This document shows positions 36,211-44,753 of a DNA stretch of 64,000 bases, piece after piece. The notes under the pieces are model-generated. The model saw only the letters and a list, made by a program, of their open reading frames with translations, ran no database searches and was not told where the DNA came from. How positions within the stretch are numbered: the first letter of the stretch is position 1; the number at the start of each line of letters is the position of its first letter. Source of the DNA: an uncultured Coriobacteriaceae bacterium (GTDB lineage Bacteria; Actinomycetota; Coriobacteriia; Coriobacteriales; Atopobiaceae); contig CADBYM010000010.1 in the NCBI GenBank assembly GCA_902798915.1, forward strand, positions 22,217 through 86,216, in the 5' to 3' direction. The position numbers and the translations under genes are program-made.

Positions 36211-36352
36211 ATGCACATACTCACTCCACGACCACAACAAAAAAGAAATCAACCCCGCCTGGACACCTCAAGCCCAGCAGAGCAAACCCGTCAATCATTG
36301 TATGAAGCGAAAAACAGCCACATCTGGCTACTTCAGGTTTGAAAACCGATAA

Positions 36353-36384
36353 TCCTCCCATCGGCAGCACAATCGATGGGAGGA
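36353..36384. terminator. Perfect 11-bp hairpin in the 36.2-36.5 kb gap
   Basis: TCCTCCCATCG (36353-36363) pairs with CGATGGGAGGA (36374-36384) around a 10-nt loop. Nearby are AGCCA/TGGCT (36317-36330) and a near-palindrome around CAATTG at 36442-36461. No T-run; this could be a transcription stop for the 97-residue gene or a small repeat. The rest of the gap holds no gene. Confidence 0.5.
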
Positions 36385-36503
36385 CGACCTATTTGGGAGC
36401 CGCTCCAGCGTGGGGGTAGCAGCCAAAGTGGCGCGCTTCCCTGTCGCACAATTGCACGACACTTGGTCTTTTGAGGACTGTCCCCTGTGGGCCCCGTTCC
36501 TCG

Positions 36504-36797
36504 TCACACGTCCTCGACGGTAGACTCCACCTCGATGGCGGGCGGTTCTTCGCCGAAGCTCTCGACATGTTTGGCCACAACGTCCTTGGCACCCGCTGGG
36601 ATGGGGAGACGCTCGACCTTCTGCATCAGAGACTCCCTGGTCTCCCCCTGCCGATACATTCTCTCTACCATTCGCTTGTACGCGAACTCGTGAACACGGC
36701 CCAATCCCTCATTCGCAATGGAGAGGAGCACGAGGCCCGACATGCCCAGCGACGGTATGCGCGGCTTCTGCTCGACGTTGACGTCGGTCTTGTCCAT
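36504..36797 (-). CDS. Small hypothetical protein
   Basis: 97 residues from the ATG at 36797 with GAGGAGG 5 nt upstream. One moderately hydrophobic stretch (LGMSGLVLLSIANEGLG) and a charged C-terminal half (MVERMYRQGETRESLMQK, then EEPPAIEVESTVEDV). The pattern of a short hydrophobic helix plus acidic tail resembles granule-associated (phasin-like) small proteins, but I would not assign it. Divergent from aroD. Confidence 0.65.
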   Translation of the reverse strand: MDKTDVNVEQKPRIPSLGMSGLVLLSIANEGLGRVHEFAYKRMVERMYRQGETRESLMQKVERLPIPAGAKDVVAKHVESFGEEPPAIEVESTVEDV

Positions 36798-36896
36798 GGC
36801 AGCCTCCTCGTTCGTCCATTTTGATAGTGATAGTATAGGGCTTTCGCTCGAGACGCATGGCACGCGCACCCAATCGCACAGACGAAAAGGACTGGA

Positions 36897-37691
36897 ATGA
36901 GAGTGCTACCAATCAAAGGCATCCGCATCGGAGAGGGACGACCCAAGACCATCGTTCCAATCATGGACGCGACGACTACGGAACTCCTCGCGAGCGCGCG
37001 CCACGCCGTAGATGCTGGCGCGAACTGCGTCGAGTGGCGCGCGGACTTTTTGGTCGACCCCCATGATGCCGATGCCCTGACTCATACCGCGCATGCGCTC
37101 GCCGCCGCACTCCCCACCACGCCCCTCATCGCGACGCTACGCACCAAGGGGCAGGGAGGACGACTCGAGGCGGAGGCTGAGGAGTACGCACATCTCGTCC
37201 GCGCACTCGCGCAGCAAGGCTCGGCCGACCTCGTTGACATCGAACGCGGGGCAGGCGACGACGTTGTGCGCGCGCTCGTCGAGGAGGTCCACAGGCACGG
37301 CGGTCACGCGATCGTTTCTCACCATGACTTTGAAGGAACGCCAGCCACGGATCGGATGTGCCGCATACTTGTCGAGATGACAGCTCTCGGCGCCGACCTC
37401 CCCAAAATCGCCGTCATGGCCCAGCACCCGGCCGAGGCCGCACGTCTGATGGAGGCCACCGCATGCGCTGCCGAGCAACTCGACGCCCCCCTCCTCACGA
37501 TGGCCATGGGACGAGCAGGCACCATCACGCGCCTCACGGGCGAATCGTTCGGCTCCGCCCTCACCTTCTGCGCGCTCGAGGCTGCCTCGGCACCTGGCCA
37601 GGTGGGACTTGCACAAGCACGTGCCGCCCTCGACGCACTTCATGAGGCGCTCGCGCCCGAGGACCACACGACGCGAGGCATCCGCCCGTGA
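36897..37691 (+). CDS. aroD: Type I 3-dehydroquinate dehydratase
   Basis: 264 residues. Third step of the shikimate pathway: 3-dehydroquinate to 3-dehydroshikimate through a Schiff base. Catalytic features are visible: VEWRADFL near residue 45, SHHDFEGTP with the general-base His near 142, and LPKIAVMA with the Schiff-base Lys near 170. AAAAGGACTGG precedes the ATG at 36897. Its stop overlaps the GTG of the following transporter (GTGA), so the two genes are translationally coupled. Confidence 0.95.
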   Translation: MRVLPIKGIRIGEGRPKTIVPIMDATTTELLASARHAVDAGANCVEWRADFLVDPHDADALTHTAHALAAALPTTPLIATLRTKGQGGRLEAEAEEYAHLVRALAQQGSADLVDIERGAGDDVVRALVEEVHRHGGHAIVSHHDFEGTPATDRMCRILVEMTALGADLPKIAVMAQHPAEAARLMEATACAAEQLDAPLLTMAMGRAGTITRLTGESFGSALTFCALEAASAPGQVGLAQARAALDALHEALAPEDHTTRGIRP

Positions 37692-38611
37692 GCGACAACC
37701 GCTCCGCAGCGCCAGGCATGTCTCGACTCCTCATGGGCGTCGTGTCCACGCTGCTCGGTGCCATCGCATGGGGCTTTTCGGGAACGTGCGTGCAGTATTT
37801 GTTCGCGTCCGCGCACATCGATGCGCTGCTCCTCACCACCATTCGCCAGCTTGGCGCAGGCATCACGTTCCTGTTCGTACTGCTCCTTCGCGACCGCGAA
37901 ACCCTCCGCGCAATGCTCGCCGACAAGGACACGCTCCGACGCCTGGCAGTCTTTGGCTCGTGTGGTCTCTTCCTCAACTCCACGGTGTATGCGCTGACCA
38001 TCAGCTACACCAACGCCGGAACGGCGACGGTGCTGCAGAGCCTCAACATCGTGATGGTGCTCGCGGTGACCTGCGTCACCACGCACCGGCTGCCCAAGCA
38101 GCTCGAGACGATCGCACTCGTCTGCGCGTTTGCCGCCACCGTGCTCATCGCCACTCATGGGGACCTCACACAGCTGCACCTTCCGCCCGAGGGCCTCTTC
38201 TTTGGTCTGGCGACGGCAGCTGCGTCGAGCTTCTACACCATGTACCCCAAGTCTCTCTTCGCGCGCTGGGGGAGCTTTGCCGTGACGGGCGTTGGCATGC
38301 TTGTGGGCGGACTGACGGGCATTGCGGCATGCGGGGCAACCGGCATCATGGCGCGAGGCATGCCCGCACTCGACGGCACAAGCATCATCGTGCTTGCCGT
38401 CGCCGTCCTCGTGGGAACCTTCGCCGCCTACGGCCTCTTCCTGCACGGCATCTCCATCGTGGGCCCCGTCGCCGGCAACATGCTGGGGGCCGCCGAACCG
38501 GTGAGCGCCACAGTAATAAGCGCCTTGTGGCTCGCGACACCCTTCGTCTGGGCAGACTGGGTAGGCCTCGCACTCATGGTCGCAACCATCGCGCTCGTCG
38601 CCCTCACGTAA
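37688..38611 (+). CDS. EamA/DMT family transporter
   Basis: 307 residues with ten hydrophobic helices in two EamA repeats; GAIAWGFSGTCVQYLF opens repeat one and ATAAASSFYTMYPKSL repeat two; the family's final GxxxxGEP-like loop appears as GAAEPVSATVISALWL. Starts at GTG 37688 with a 4-bp overlap with aroD. A small metabolite, possibly an aromatic intermediate given its partner, is moved across the inner membrane; the direction is likely export. Confidence 0.88.
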   Translation: MSDNRSAAPGMSRLLMGVVSTLLGAIAWGFSGTCVQYLFASAHIDALLLTTIRQLGAGITFLFVLLLRDRETLRAMLADKDTLRRLAVFGSCGLFLNSTVYALTISYTNAGTATVLQSLNIVMVLAVTCVTTHRLPKQLETIALVCAFAATVLIATHGDLTQLHLPPEGLFFGLATAAASSFYTMYPKSLFARWGSFAVTGVGMLVGGLTGIAACGATGIMARGMPALDGTSIIVLAVAVLVGTFAAYGLFLHGISIVGPVAGNMLGAAEPVSATVISALWLATPFVWADWVGLALMVATIALVALT

Positions 38612-38623
38612 GAGAGGGACAAG

Positions 38624-38632
38624 TGCTATAGT
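38624..38632 (+). promoter_or_regulatory. Extended -10 promoter for the FMN-controlled operon
   Basis: TGCTATAGT (extended -10) 11 bp before the riboswitch begins; no good -35 box, as expected for an extended -10 promoter. Confidence 0.5.
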
Positions 38633-38642
38633 GGGCGGCGTC

Positions 38643-38785
38643 AGTTTCGGGGCGGGGTGAGATTCCCCACTGGCGGTGATGGGAGCCCTTCATTCTTTGA
38701 CTCCCGAGCCCGCGTGCCGCACAAACAAGAGCGGCTGACTTGGTGAGAACCCAAGGCCAACGGTCACAGTCCGGATGGAAGAAAC
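38643..38785 (+). promoter_or_regulatory. FMN riboswitch (RFN element)
   Basis: Conserved RFN blocks in order: TTTCGGGGCGGGGTGAGATT, CCCCACTGGCGGTGAT, CCCGAGCCCGCG, CTTGGTGAGAACCCAAGGCC, CAACGGTCACAGTCCGGATG and GAAGAAACGG. The last block runs into the Shine-Dalgarno ACGGAGG of ribU 10 nt before its ATG, so FMN binding probably blocks translation rather than ending transcription. Confidence 0.97.
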
Positions 38786-38795
38786 GGAGGCCACC

Positions 38796-39386
38796 ATGGC
38801 TACCAATCTGAGCTCAGCAAGCAATCGTCACGATGCCCACTCGACCACGGACCAAGGCTCCGGATGGAGCACCAAGCGCATCGCGATAACCGCGCTCTTC
38901 TGCGCCGTTGCCGCCATCTGCACGCTGTTCCTCGAGTTCCCCATCCTGCCGGGCGTCACGTTCCTCAAGTACGACCCCTCAGCTATCGTCGCGCTCATTG
39001 CGGGCTTCGCCTTCGGCCCCGCGACCGGCATCGTCGTGAGCACCGTCTCGTATCTGCCGCACGTTGCCACATCCGGTGGTCTCTACGGCATGGTGATGGC
39101 GGTCATCGCCACCCTCAGCCTGGTGCTCCCGGCCTCGCTCGTGTATCAACGCAACACGACGTTCAAGGGCGCGCTGCTGGGCATGGGCATCGGCGCCGTC
39201 GTGTGCCTGGCCTGCTGCATCGGCGCCAACCTCGTGATCACGCCCCTCTACATGGGCGCCCCCCAGCAGACCGTCATCGACATGATCGTGCCCGCGCTCC
39301 TGCCCTTCAACGTGCTCAAGATCATCATCAACTGCGTGGCGACCGCCCTCGTGTACAAGCCCGTCACGAAGGCGCTGGGCAACTAG
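38796..39386 (+). CDS. ribU: Riboflavin-specific substrate-binding subunit of an ECF transporter
   Basis: 196 residues from the ATG at 38796 (ACGGAGG, 5-nt spacing). After a short polar N-terminus come six hydrophobic helices with KRIAITALFCAVAAI, the FLKYDPSAIVALIAGF riboflavin-binding region and FGPATGI, as in RibU. An FMN riboswitch upstream and ecfAA'-ecfT directly downstream confirm that the substrate is a flavin. Its stop overlaps the next start (TAGTG). Confidence 0.95.
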   Translation: MATNLSSASNRHDAHSTTDQGSGWSTKRIAITALFCAVAAICTLFLEFPILPGVTFLKYDPSAIVALIAGFAFGPATGIVVSTVSYLPHVATSGGLYGMVMAVIATLSLVLPASLVYQRNTTFKGALLGMGIGAVVCLACCIGANLVITPLYMGAPQQTVIDMIVPALLPFNVLKIIINCVATALVYKPVTKALGN

Positions 39387-41197
39387 TGGGCGGAGGCGGG
39401 CAACTCCTCACGGACGGGTGCCGCGCGGACGGGCGAGCCCCCGGCGCAGCGGCGCGCCTCGAGCACGTGACGCTGCGCTACGAGAGCGGCACGCAGGCAC
39501 TTGAGGACGTGTCGCTGGAGGTCGCCCAAGGCGAGCGGCTGTGCGTCCTTGGTGCAAACGGCTCAGGGAAGTCCACCCTCGCCTCGGTGCTCTGCGGTCT
39601 GCTCGCTCCCGACGAGGGCAGCGTCCAGCTCGTCGGCCATCACGTGTTTGACGCGACGCGTCCGCAGCCCATCGACTTCGATGCGTATCGTACAGCACGC
39701 CGAAGCCTCGGCCTCGTCTTCCAGAATCCCGACGACCAGATCGTGACCACCATCGTGGAGGAGGACGTCGCGTTCGGTCCCGAGAACCTCGGCGTTCCTG
39801 CTGAGGAAATCGGCCGGCGCGTGGAGCGTGAGCTTCGCCGCGTCGCCCTCAGCGACTACGCCAAGGCCGATCCCACACGGCTCAGCGGCGGACAGAAGCA
39901 GCGCGTCGCCATCGCCGGCGCGCTCGCCATGGAACCCCGTCTACTGGTGCTCGACGAGCCGGGGGCGCTTCTCGACGTGCGTGGCCGGCAGGCGATTCTA
40001 CGCGTGATGGGACGCCTGCAAAGGGCGGGCACCACCATCGTGCACATCACGCACTTCATGGACGAGGCGCTCGAAGCCGACCGCGTCGTCGTGCTCGAGC
40101 GCGGCCGCGTCATTCTGGAGGGCCCACCCGCCGAGGTGTTCTCTCACCATGACGCCATCGCCTCCCTGGGACTCGAGGAGCCCTTCTCTGCACGACTCGC
40201 CCTGCGCCTCTCGCTGCCCTGGACCTGCGACGACTCCACGCTGGAGCGCGCCATCCTCGATGCGGCGCAGCCGCCCCAGACGCCGTCTGGCACCTCACCT
40301 GCGCCGGTCGCCAAAGCGGCGGGCACACGCAATCCAGCCTCTTCGAGGCACGACACCCCACCCGCGCTGCGCGTGGAGCACGTCTCGTTCGCCTATGACC
40401 GGCGCAAGAACGCCCTCGACGACGTCTCATTCGAGGTCGCACAAGGTGCCTCCGTGGCGATTGTTGGGCAGACTGGCTCCGGCAAGTCAACCCTCCTGCG
40501 CCTGCTGTGCGCGCTAGAGGCTCCCGATCGCGGACGCATCTATGTGGGCAACGTCTGTACCACGCGCAAGCGCGACCGACGCCGTCTGCATGGCAGCATC
40601 GGCTACGTGATGCAACATCCCGAGCGACAGCTCTTCGCCGAGACCGTCCTCGAGGACGTGTCGTTTGGGCCCCAGAACCTCGGACTCACGCCCGATGAGG
40701 TACGCCACCGCTGCCACAAGGCGCTAGACCTCGTAGGCCTCACGGGGCTGGACGACGCCTCTCCCTTCGAGCTTTCGGGCGGACAGCAACGCCTCTGCGC
40801 ACTGGCCGGCATCCTCGCCATGGAGCCTCGGGTGCTCGTGCTCGACGAACCCACGGCCGGGCTCGATCCGCGTGGCCGCAGGGGCCTGCGCGCCATCCTC
40901 GAAGACGTGCGACGTCACGGCATCACCATCGTCCAGGTGACGCACTCGATGGAGGATGCCGCGCACGCCGACCACGTCATCGTGCTCGATCAGGCACGCG
41001 TGCTTCTTGAGGGCACGCCCGCCGAGGTGTTCAGCGTCGCACACGAGGAGCTGCTCACAGGAGCGGGGCTCGGCCTTCCCCTGCCCCTTGCCTGGGCGCT
41101 GCGCTTGGAACGAGCCGGGCACCCCTTGCTGGGTGCGCCCCTCACGCTTGGCGAACTCGTGCGAGCGCTCAAAAGAGGAGGCGCCCCATGTCCATGA
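39386..41197 (+). CDS. ecfA: Fused ECF transporter ATPase (EcfA1-EcfA2 in one chain)
   Basis: 603 residues from a GTG at 39386 that overlaps the ribU stop. Two ABC domains: N-terminal with GANGSGKST, LSGGQKQRVAIAGAL and VLDEP; C-terminal with GQTGSGKST, LSGGQQRLCALAGIL and VLDEPTAGLD. Each has the FQNPDDQIV- or MQHPERQLF-type Q-loop of ECF ATPases. The first D-loop reads PGALLDVRGR instead of PTxxLDPxGR. Most ECF systems use two separate ATPases; here they are one polypeptide. Powers riboflavin uptake with EcfT and RibU. Overlaps ecfT by 10 bp. Confidence 0.95.
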   Translation: MGGGGQLLTDGCRADGRAPGAAARLEHVTLRYESGTQALEDVSLEVAQGERLCVLGANGSGKSTLASVLCGLLAPDEGSVQLVGHHVFDATRPQPIDFDAYRTARRSLGLVFQNPDDQIVTTIVEEDVAFGPENLGVPAEEIGRRVERELRRVALSDYAKADPTRLSGGQKQRVAIAGALAMEPRLLVLDEPGALLDVRGRQAILRVMGRLQRAGTTIVHITHFMDEALEADRVVVLERGRVILEGPPAEVFSHHDAIASLGLEEPFSARLALRLSLPWTCDDSTLERAILDAAQPPQTPSGTSPAPVAKAAGTRNPASSRHDTPPALRVEHVSFAYDRRKNALDDVSFEVAQGASVAIVGQTGSGKSTLLRLLCALEAPDRGRIYVGNVCTTRKRDRRRLHGSIGYVMQHPERQLFAETVLEDVSFGPQNLGLTPDEVRHRCHKALDLVGLTGLDDASPFELSGGQQRLCALAGILAMEPRVLVLDEPTAGLDPRGRRGLRAILEDVRRHGITIVQVTHSMEDAAHADHVIVLDQARVLLEGTPAEVFSVAHEELLTGAGLGLPLPLAWALRLERAGHPLLGAPLTLGELVRALKRGGAPCP

Positions 41198-41982
41198 GAA
41201 TCACGCTCGGGCAATTCATTGCCACCGACTCCCCCATTCATCGGCTTGATCCGCGCACCAAAGTCTGCGCGGCTCTTGTTGCGATGGTCTCGGTATTCTT
41301 CATTCACACACCGGCGCAGCTGGTCTTGGGCTTCGCCTTCGTGTTGGCCGCCGTCGCGCTTGCCCGCGTCCCCGCCCACCGACTCCTTGAGTCAATCGTG
41401 CCCCTCGTCGCAGTCATCGCGCTCCTAAGCCTATTCAACCTGCTTCTTACGAATACCGGAGACGTGCTCGCAACCCTCGGACCGCTGAGCATAACCGATG
41501 ACGGTGTGCGCGCGGCGGTGCTCTACAGCCTGCGCCTCGTCATCGGCGTTCTGGCGGGCATGCTCCTGCTGCTCACCACCACGCCTGCCCAGCTCACCGA
41601 CGCGTTCGATGCGCTTCTCGCACCGCTCGCGCGCCTCGGTCTGCACGCACACGAGCTAGCGATGGTCTTCTCGCTCATGCTGCGCTTCATCCCCACGCTC
41701 GCCAACGAGGCATCGACGCTCGCAGATGCCCAGACCGCACGAGGAGGCGCACTCGGCGAGGGTTCGCCCATCAAGCGCGTGCGCGCCGTCGTCCCACTCG
41801 TGGTGGCGCTGCTCGCGAGTTCGCTGCATCACGCCAACGACCTCTCGCGTGCACTCGACGCACGCTGCTACGAGGGTGGTGCCGAGCGCAGCCACTGGCA
41901 TCCGCTCCGCATGCGCCGTTCGGACTGGGCGGCGCTCGCCCTCACCGTAGCCTACATCGCAGCGCTCATCGCGCTCCGATGA
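41188..41982 (+). CDS. ecfT: ECF transporter transmembrane (coupling) subunit
   Basis: 264 residues. Hydrophobic helices and HRLDPRTKVCAAL near the N-terminus identify EcfT. The two coupling Ala-Arg-type motifs are seen as AQTARGGALGEG and ALDARCYEGGAER near the C-terminus, which dock on the two ATPase halves. Starts inside the ATPase gene; ATG 41188 or ATG 41194 (ATGA overlap) are both possible. Confidence 0.95.
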   Translation: MSMRITLGQFIATDSPIHRLDPRTKVCAALVAMVSVFFIHTPAQLVLGFAFVLAAVALARVPAHRLLESIVPLVAVIALLSLFNLLLTNTGDVLATLGPLSITDDGVRAAVLYSLRLVIGVLAGMLLLLTTTPAQLTDAFDALLAPLARLGLHAHELAMVFSLMLRFIPTLANEASTLADAQTARGGALGEGSPIKRVRAVVPLVVALLASSLHHANDLSRALDARCYEGGAERSHWHPLRMRRSDWAALALTVAYIAALIALR

Positions 41983-41996
41983 CCACCCGAACGACT

Positions 41997-42040
41997 GCCC
42001 TCGGCTGAATCGCAACCATGATTACGATTCAGCCGAGGGC
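41997..42040. terminator. Bidirectional hairpin between ecfT and the toxin gene
   Basis: A perfect 16-bp stem (GCCCTCGGCTGAATCG and its complement) with a 12-nt loop, lying between convergent genes. There is no strong T-run, but its position and strength suggest it ends both transcripts. Confidence 0.75.
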
Positions 42041-42050
42041 AATCGGTCAC

Positions 42051-42539
42051 CTACAGCCCGAAGGCGCGAACTGCATCCAATGGCGTAAGACACCTGATGG
42101 GAAGGCAGTCCTGCAGGGAGTCCTCGAACGTGACGATGCAGTTCGCCTTGCAGGCCTCGGCCGTCGCGACGAGAAGCGCCTCGCGATAGTCCGCCTGCAA
42201 GTCCCTCAGCGCCTCTGCGCGTTCGGCCTCTACCGGACCCGCCGCAACCACCATGGCGACATCGCGCACAAACGCCACGCTATCCCAGGCAATCGAGGCG
42301 ATGAGCGCCTCGATTCGGTCGTCGATTACGCCCCCCTCCTTGACCACGACATGACGCAGCACGTGGCAGAGGTCGTTCCACACGTCCTGCAGGCAGGCGG
42401 CAGTAACGTACAGGTCGACCTTGCCCGTGGCAGCCGTCAGGAACCGATACGCCTCCTCCCCCCGCTGGTCGAGGTCCAGGGACAGGGCAAGCCACACGCT
42501 CTCGTCGACCAAGGCGCTCTTCTTGATGACTGTGCTCAT
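42051..42539 (-). CDS. PIN-domain toxin-like ribonuclease
   Basis: 162 residues from the ATG at 42539. PIN fold: ALVDESVWLAL (first Asp), DDRIEALIAS, ADYREALLVATAEAC and NCIVTFEDSL with the later acidic residues. It overlaps the antitoxin's stop (ATGA), the classic toxin-antitoxin order. Expected to cut RNA when freed. The arrangement has a RelB-like antitoxin with a PIN toxin, a less common pairing. Confidence 0.8.
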   Translation of the reverse strand: MSTVIKKSALVDESVWLALSLDLDQRGEEAYRFLTAATGKVDLYVTAACLQDVWNDLCHVLRHVVVKEGGVIDDRIEALIASIAWDSVAFVRDVAMVVAAGPVEAERAEALRDLQADYREALLVATAEACKANCIVTFEDSLQDCLPIRCLTPLDAVRAFGL

Positions 42540-42955
42540 GACTGCGCAACCTCCTCGGCACGACGTGCGGACCCGGCGACGCACAGTGCGCACACGTCGT
42601 CCACAGTGAGGCCACGACCCGCTCCTTCGGCAATTCCCGCCTCGTCTGCAAGCACGCGCCATGCGCGACCACGCGCACGCTCGATCTCGCGGTTGACGCG
42701 CTCCTGCTCGCACAATCGCTTCTCGCGTTCCTCGTCAGTAAGGAAGTCGGGCACCCGACCCGTACGCACCACATAACTCCACAGGCGCGAGATGACGTCC
42801 GTGGGATTCGAACCCATCGCGCGCAGCACCTCGTCTCCCCGGACCTTGAGGTCCTTGTCAACGCGAACGTTCATCTGTGTGGTGATGCCCCGCGTACGCG
42901 GACGGCCACGTCGTCGCGGTGCCTGCTCCACACCCTCCTCGGTAATCTGCCCCAT
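42536..42955 (-). CDS. RelB/DinJ-like ribbon-helix-helix antitoxin
   Basis: 139 residues. NVRVDKDLKVRGDEVLRAMG followed by NPTDVISRLWSYVVRTGRVP matches the ribbon-helix-helix of RelB/DinJ antitoxins; a basic N-terminus (RRRGRPRTRG) precedes it and a longer C-terminal arm likely covers the toxin. The ATG at 42955 lies after GGAGGTAAT. The longer-than-usual tail fits a PIN partner. Confidence 0.8.
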   Translation of the reverse strand: MGQITEEGVEQAPRRRGRPRTRGITTQMNVRVDKDLKVRGDEVLRAMGSNPTDVISRLWSYVVRTGRVPDFLTDEEREKRLCEQERVNREIERARGRAWRVLADEAGIAEGAGRGLTVDDVCALCVAGSARRAEEVAQS

Positions 42956-43122
42956 GTATTACCTCCTCACGGAAATATCCCATGCTAGAGAATATAGCGA
43001 GCGAGGTGTTTTAGCAAGCGAACAACAGGGCTGACCCTCGCGACATCCGACGAGGCGTTCCCGGCACAACCCGCGCTTTTGCGCATCTCCCATCCCTACC
43101 GACCTACTACCTTGAAAGATAG

Positions 43123-43143
43123 GACTAACCTTTAGTCTATAAT
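43123..43143 (+). promoter_or_regulatory. Promoter -10 with overlapping inverted repeat before the hybrid kinase
   Basis: TATAAT at 43138-43143, 30 bp before the start codon, directly abutting the inverted repeat GACTAA-CCT-TTAGTC (43123-43137), which could bind a regulator over the -35 zone. TTGAAA at 43112 is 20 nt away, too far to be ideal. Confidence 0.45.
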
Positions 43144-43172
43144 GACGAAGATTAGGAGGGAGGTGGGGCAAC

Positions 43173-44753
43173 GTGTTGGAACAAACCAGCTACATCTTGG
43201 TGTATCTGGGTAGTGCGCTCATGGTTTATAACATCTACGGATTTGTACGCTTCGTTCAGAGCATTCAGAGCAACAGCAGCTGGGGCGCAGACAAGCGCGT
43301 GCTCTACCTGCCCATCGTTCTGCTCGGCCTCTTCCTCATGGGGTATCTGGCAGTCGGCATCTTTGGTGCGCCGGACCTTGTCATCGGCGGCATTCTCTTT
43401 GGCGGCAGCATCTTTGTCCTTACCATGTACCTGCTACTGAGCCGCATCACGCAGCGCGTCATCGAGAACGAGCGCCTCAAGGCAGAGCTCCTTGCCGTCG
43501 AGCAGAGCAACCAGGCAAAGACCGCGTTCCTTGCCAGCATGAGCCACGAGATGCGCACCCCCCTCAACGTGATCATCGGCCTCGACAGCATCGCGCTCAG
43601 GGACGATGACCTCCCGCAACGCACGCGCTCACAGCTCGAGAAGATCAACCTGAGCGCTCATCACCTGCTCGACCTCATCAACAACGTCCTCGACATGAAC
43701 CGCTTCGAATCAGGCGTCTTGGAGGCGGAGCATGAGGACTTCTGCCTGCATGAGGCGCTCAATCAAGTCAGCGCCATCACAGAAACCCTCTGCGAGCAAA
43801 AGGGCCTCGCGTATCACTACGTCGTGGACGAGGACGTGGCCGAGTACTGCAGCGGAGACCAAGTGCTCTTGAAGCAGGTGCTGCTCAGCATCCTCAACAA
43901 CGCCGTGAAGTTCACCGACGTCCCCGGCGAAGTGCGCTTCTCTGCCAGCGTCACATCGCTCGATGACGCAACGCAGATGTTCAGCTTTGTGGTCGCGGAC
44001 ACCGGCGTTGGCATGGAGGAGGGCTTCCTGTCCCACGTGTTCGACGCATTTACCTGGGAGGACGACAGCACCACCAACCGCTTTGGCGGAGGCGGCCTGA
44101 GCCTGGCCGTTGCCAAGCGCGCCGTGGAGCTGATGGATGGCAGCATCGCAGTCCAAAGCGTCAAGGGAGAAGGCTCTACCTTTACCGTCACCATACCGTT
44201 GGCGGTCGTCGAGACCCCGAAGGACCCGGATTTGAGTGCGCCCGAGAACCCCAAGGCGACATCCGAGCCCGACGGCCCCGCATCCGATGCGCAGGACCAA
44301 GTCGAAGGCCTCGACGGCAAACGCGTGCTCATCGTTGAGGACGTCGCGGAGAATGCCGAAATCGTGGCCGACCTCCTCGACTTGGAGGGCGCCCTCAGCG
44401 AGCGCGCCGAGAACGGGCAGATGGCCGTCCAGATGGTCTCGCAATCCGACGAATGGTACTACGACGCACTGCTCATGGACCTGCGTATGCCCATCATGGA
44501 CGGCCTTGAGGCGACGCGCCGCATCCGACACCTTGAGCGGCAGGACGCGCAGAGTGTGCCTATCGTCGCGCTAACGGCCAACGCCTTTCAGGAGGATGTG
44601 CAGCAATCCCTTGACGCGGGCATGGACGCTCACCTGGCAAAGCCCGTGGATGCAGACCTGCTGTTCTCCACGCTCGAACGAATCATCGCCGAAAAACCGC
44701 ACACGCACGACAAACGCACGCGCACAATGAACAATGAGGTGGCATGTGATTAA
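43173..44753 (+). CDS. Membrane hybrid histidine kinase
   Basis: 526 residues; GTG at 43173 with AGGAGGGAGG upstream. Three hydrophobic helices at the N-terminus with short loops (no large outside sensor), a coiled-coil linker, HisKA (SHEMRTPLN, H125), an ATPase domain (NNAVKFTD, DTGVGM, GGGGLSLAVA), and a receiver domain (VLIVEDVAENAE; DLRMPIMDG with D436; LTAN; KPVD). The receiver on the same chain needs an HPt partner, and one is encoded two genes downstream. The next gene starts before this one ends. Confidence 0.93.
   Translation: MLEQTSYILVYLGSALMVYNIYGFVRFVQSIQSNSSWGADKRVLYLPIVLLGLFLMGYLAVGIFGAPDLVIGGILFGGSIFVLTMYLLLSRITQRVIENERLKAELLAVEQSNQAKTAFLASMSHEMRTPLNVIIGLDSIALRDDDLPQRTRSQLEKINLSAHHLLDLINNVLDMNRFESGVLEAEHEDFCLHEALNQVSAITETLCEQKGLAYHYVVDEDVAEYCSGDQVLLKQVLLSILNNAVKFTDVPGEVRFSASVTSLDDATQMFSFVVADTGVGMEEGFLSHVFDAFTWEDDSTTNRFGGGGLSLAVAKRAVELMDGSIAVQSVKGEGSTFTVTIPLAVVETPKDPDLSAPENPKATSEPDGPASDAQDQVEGLDGKRVLIVEDVAENAEIVADLLDLEGALSERAENGQMAVQMVSQSDEWYYDALLMDLRMPIMDGLEATRRIRHLERQDAQSVPIVALTANAFQEDVQQSLDAGMDAHLAKPVDADLLFSTLERIIAEKPHTHDKRTRTMNNEVACD

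Noticed and set aside
42801..42817. tRNA T-arm-like GTGGGATTCGAACCCAT
   Set aside because: It lies in the coding sequence for GSNPTDV in the antitoxin; there is no acceptor, D or anticodon arm around it.
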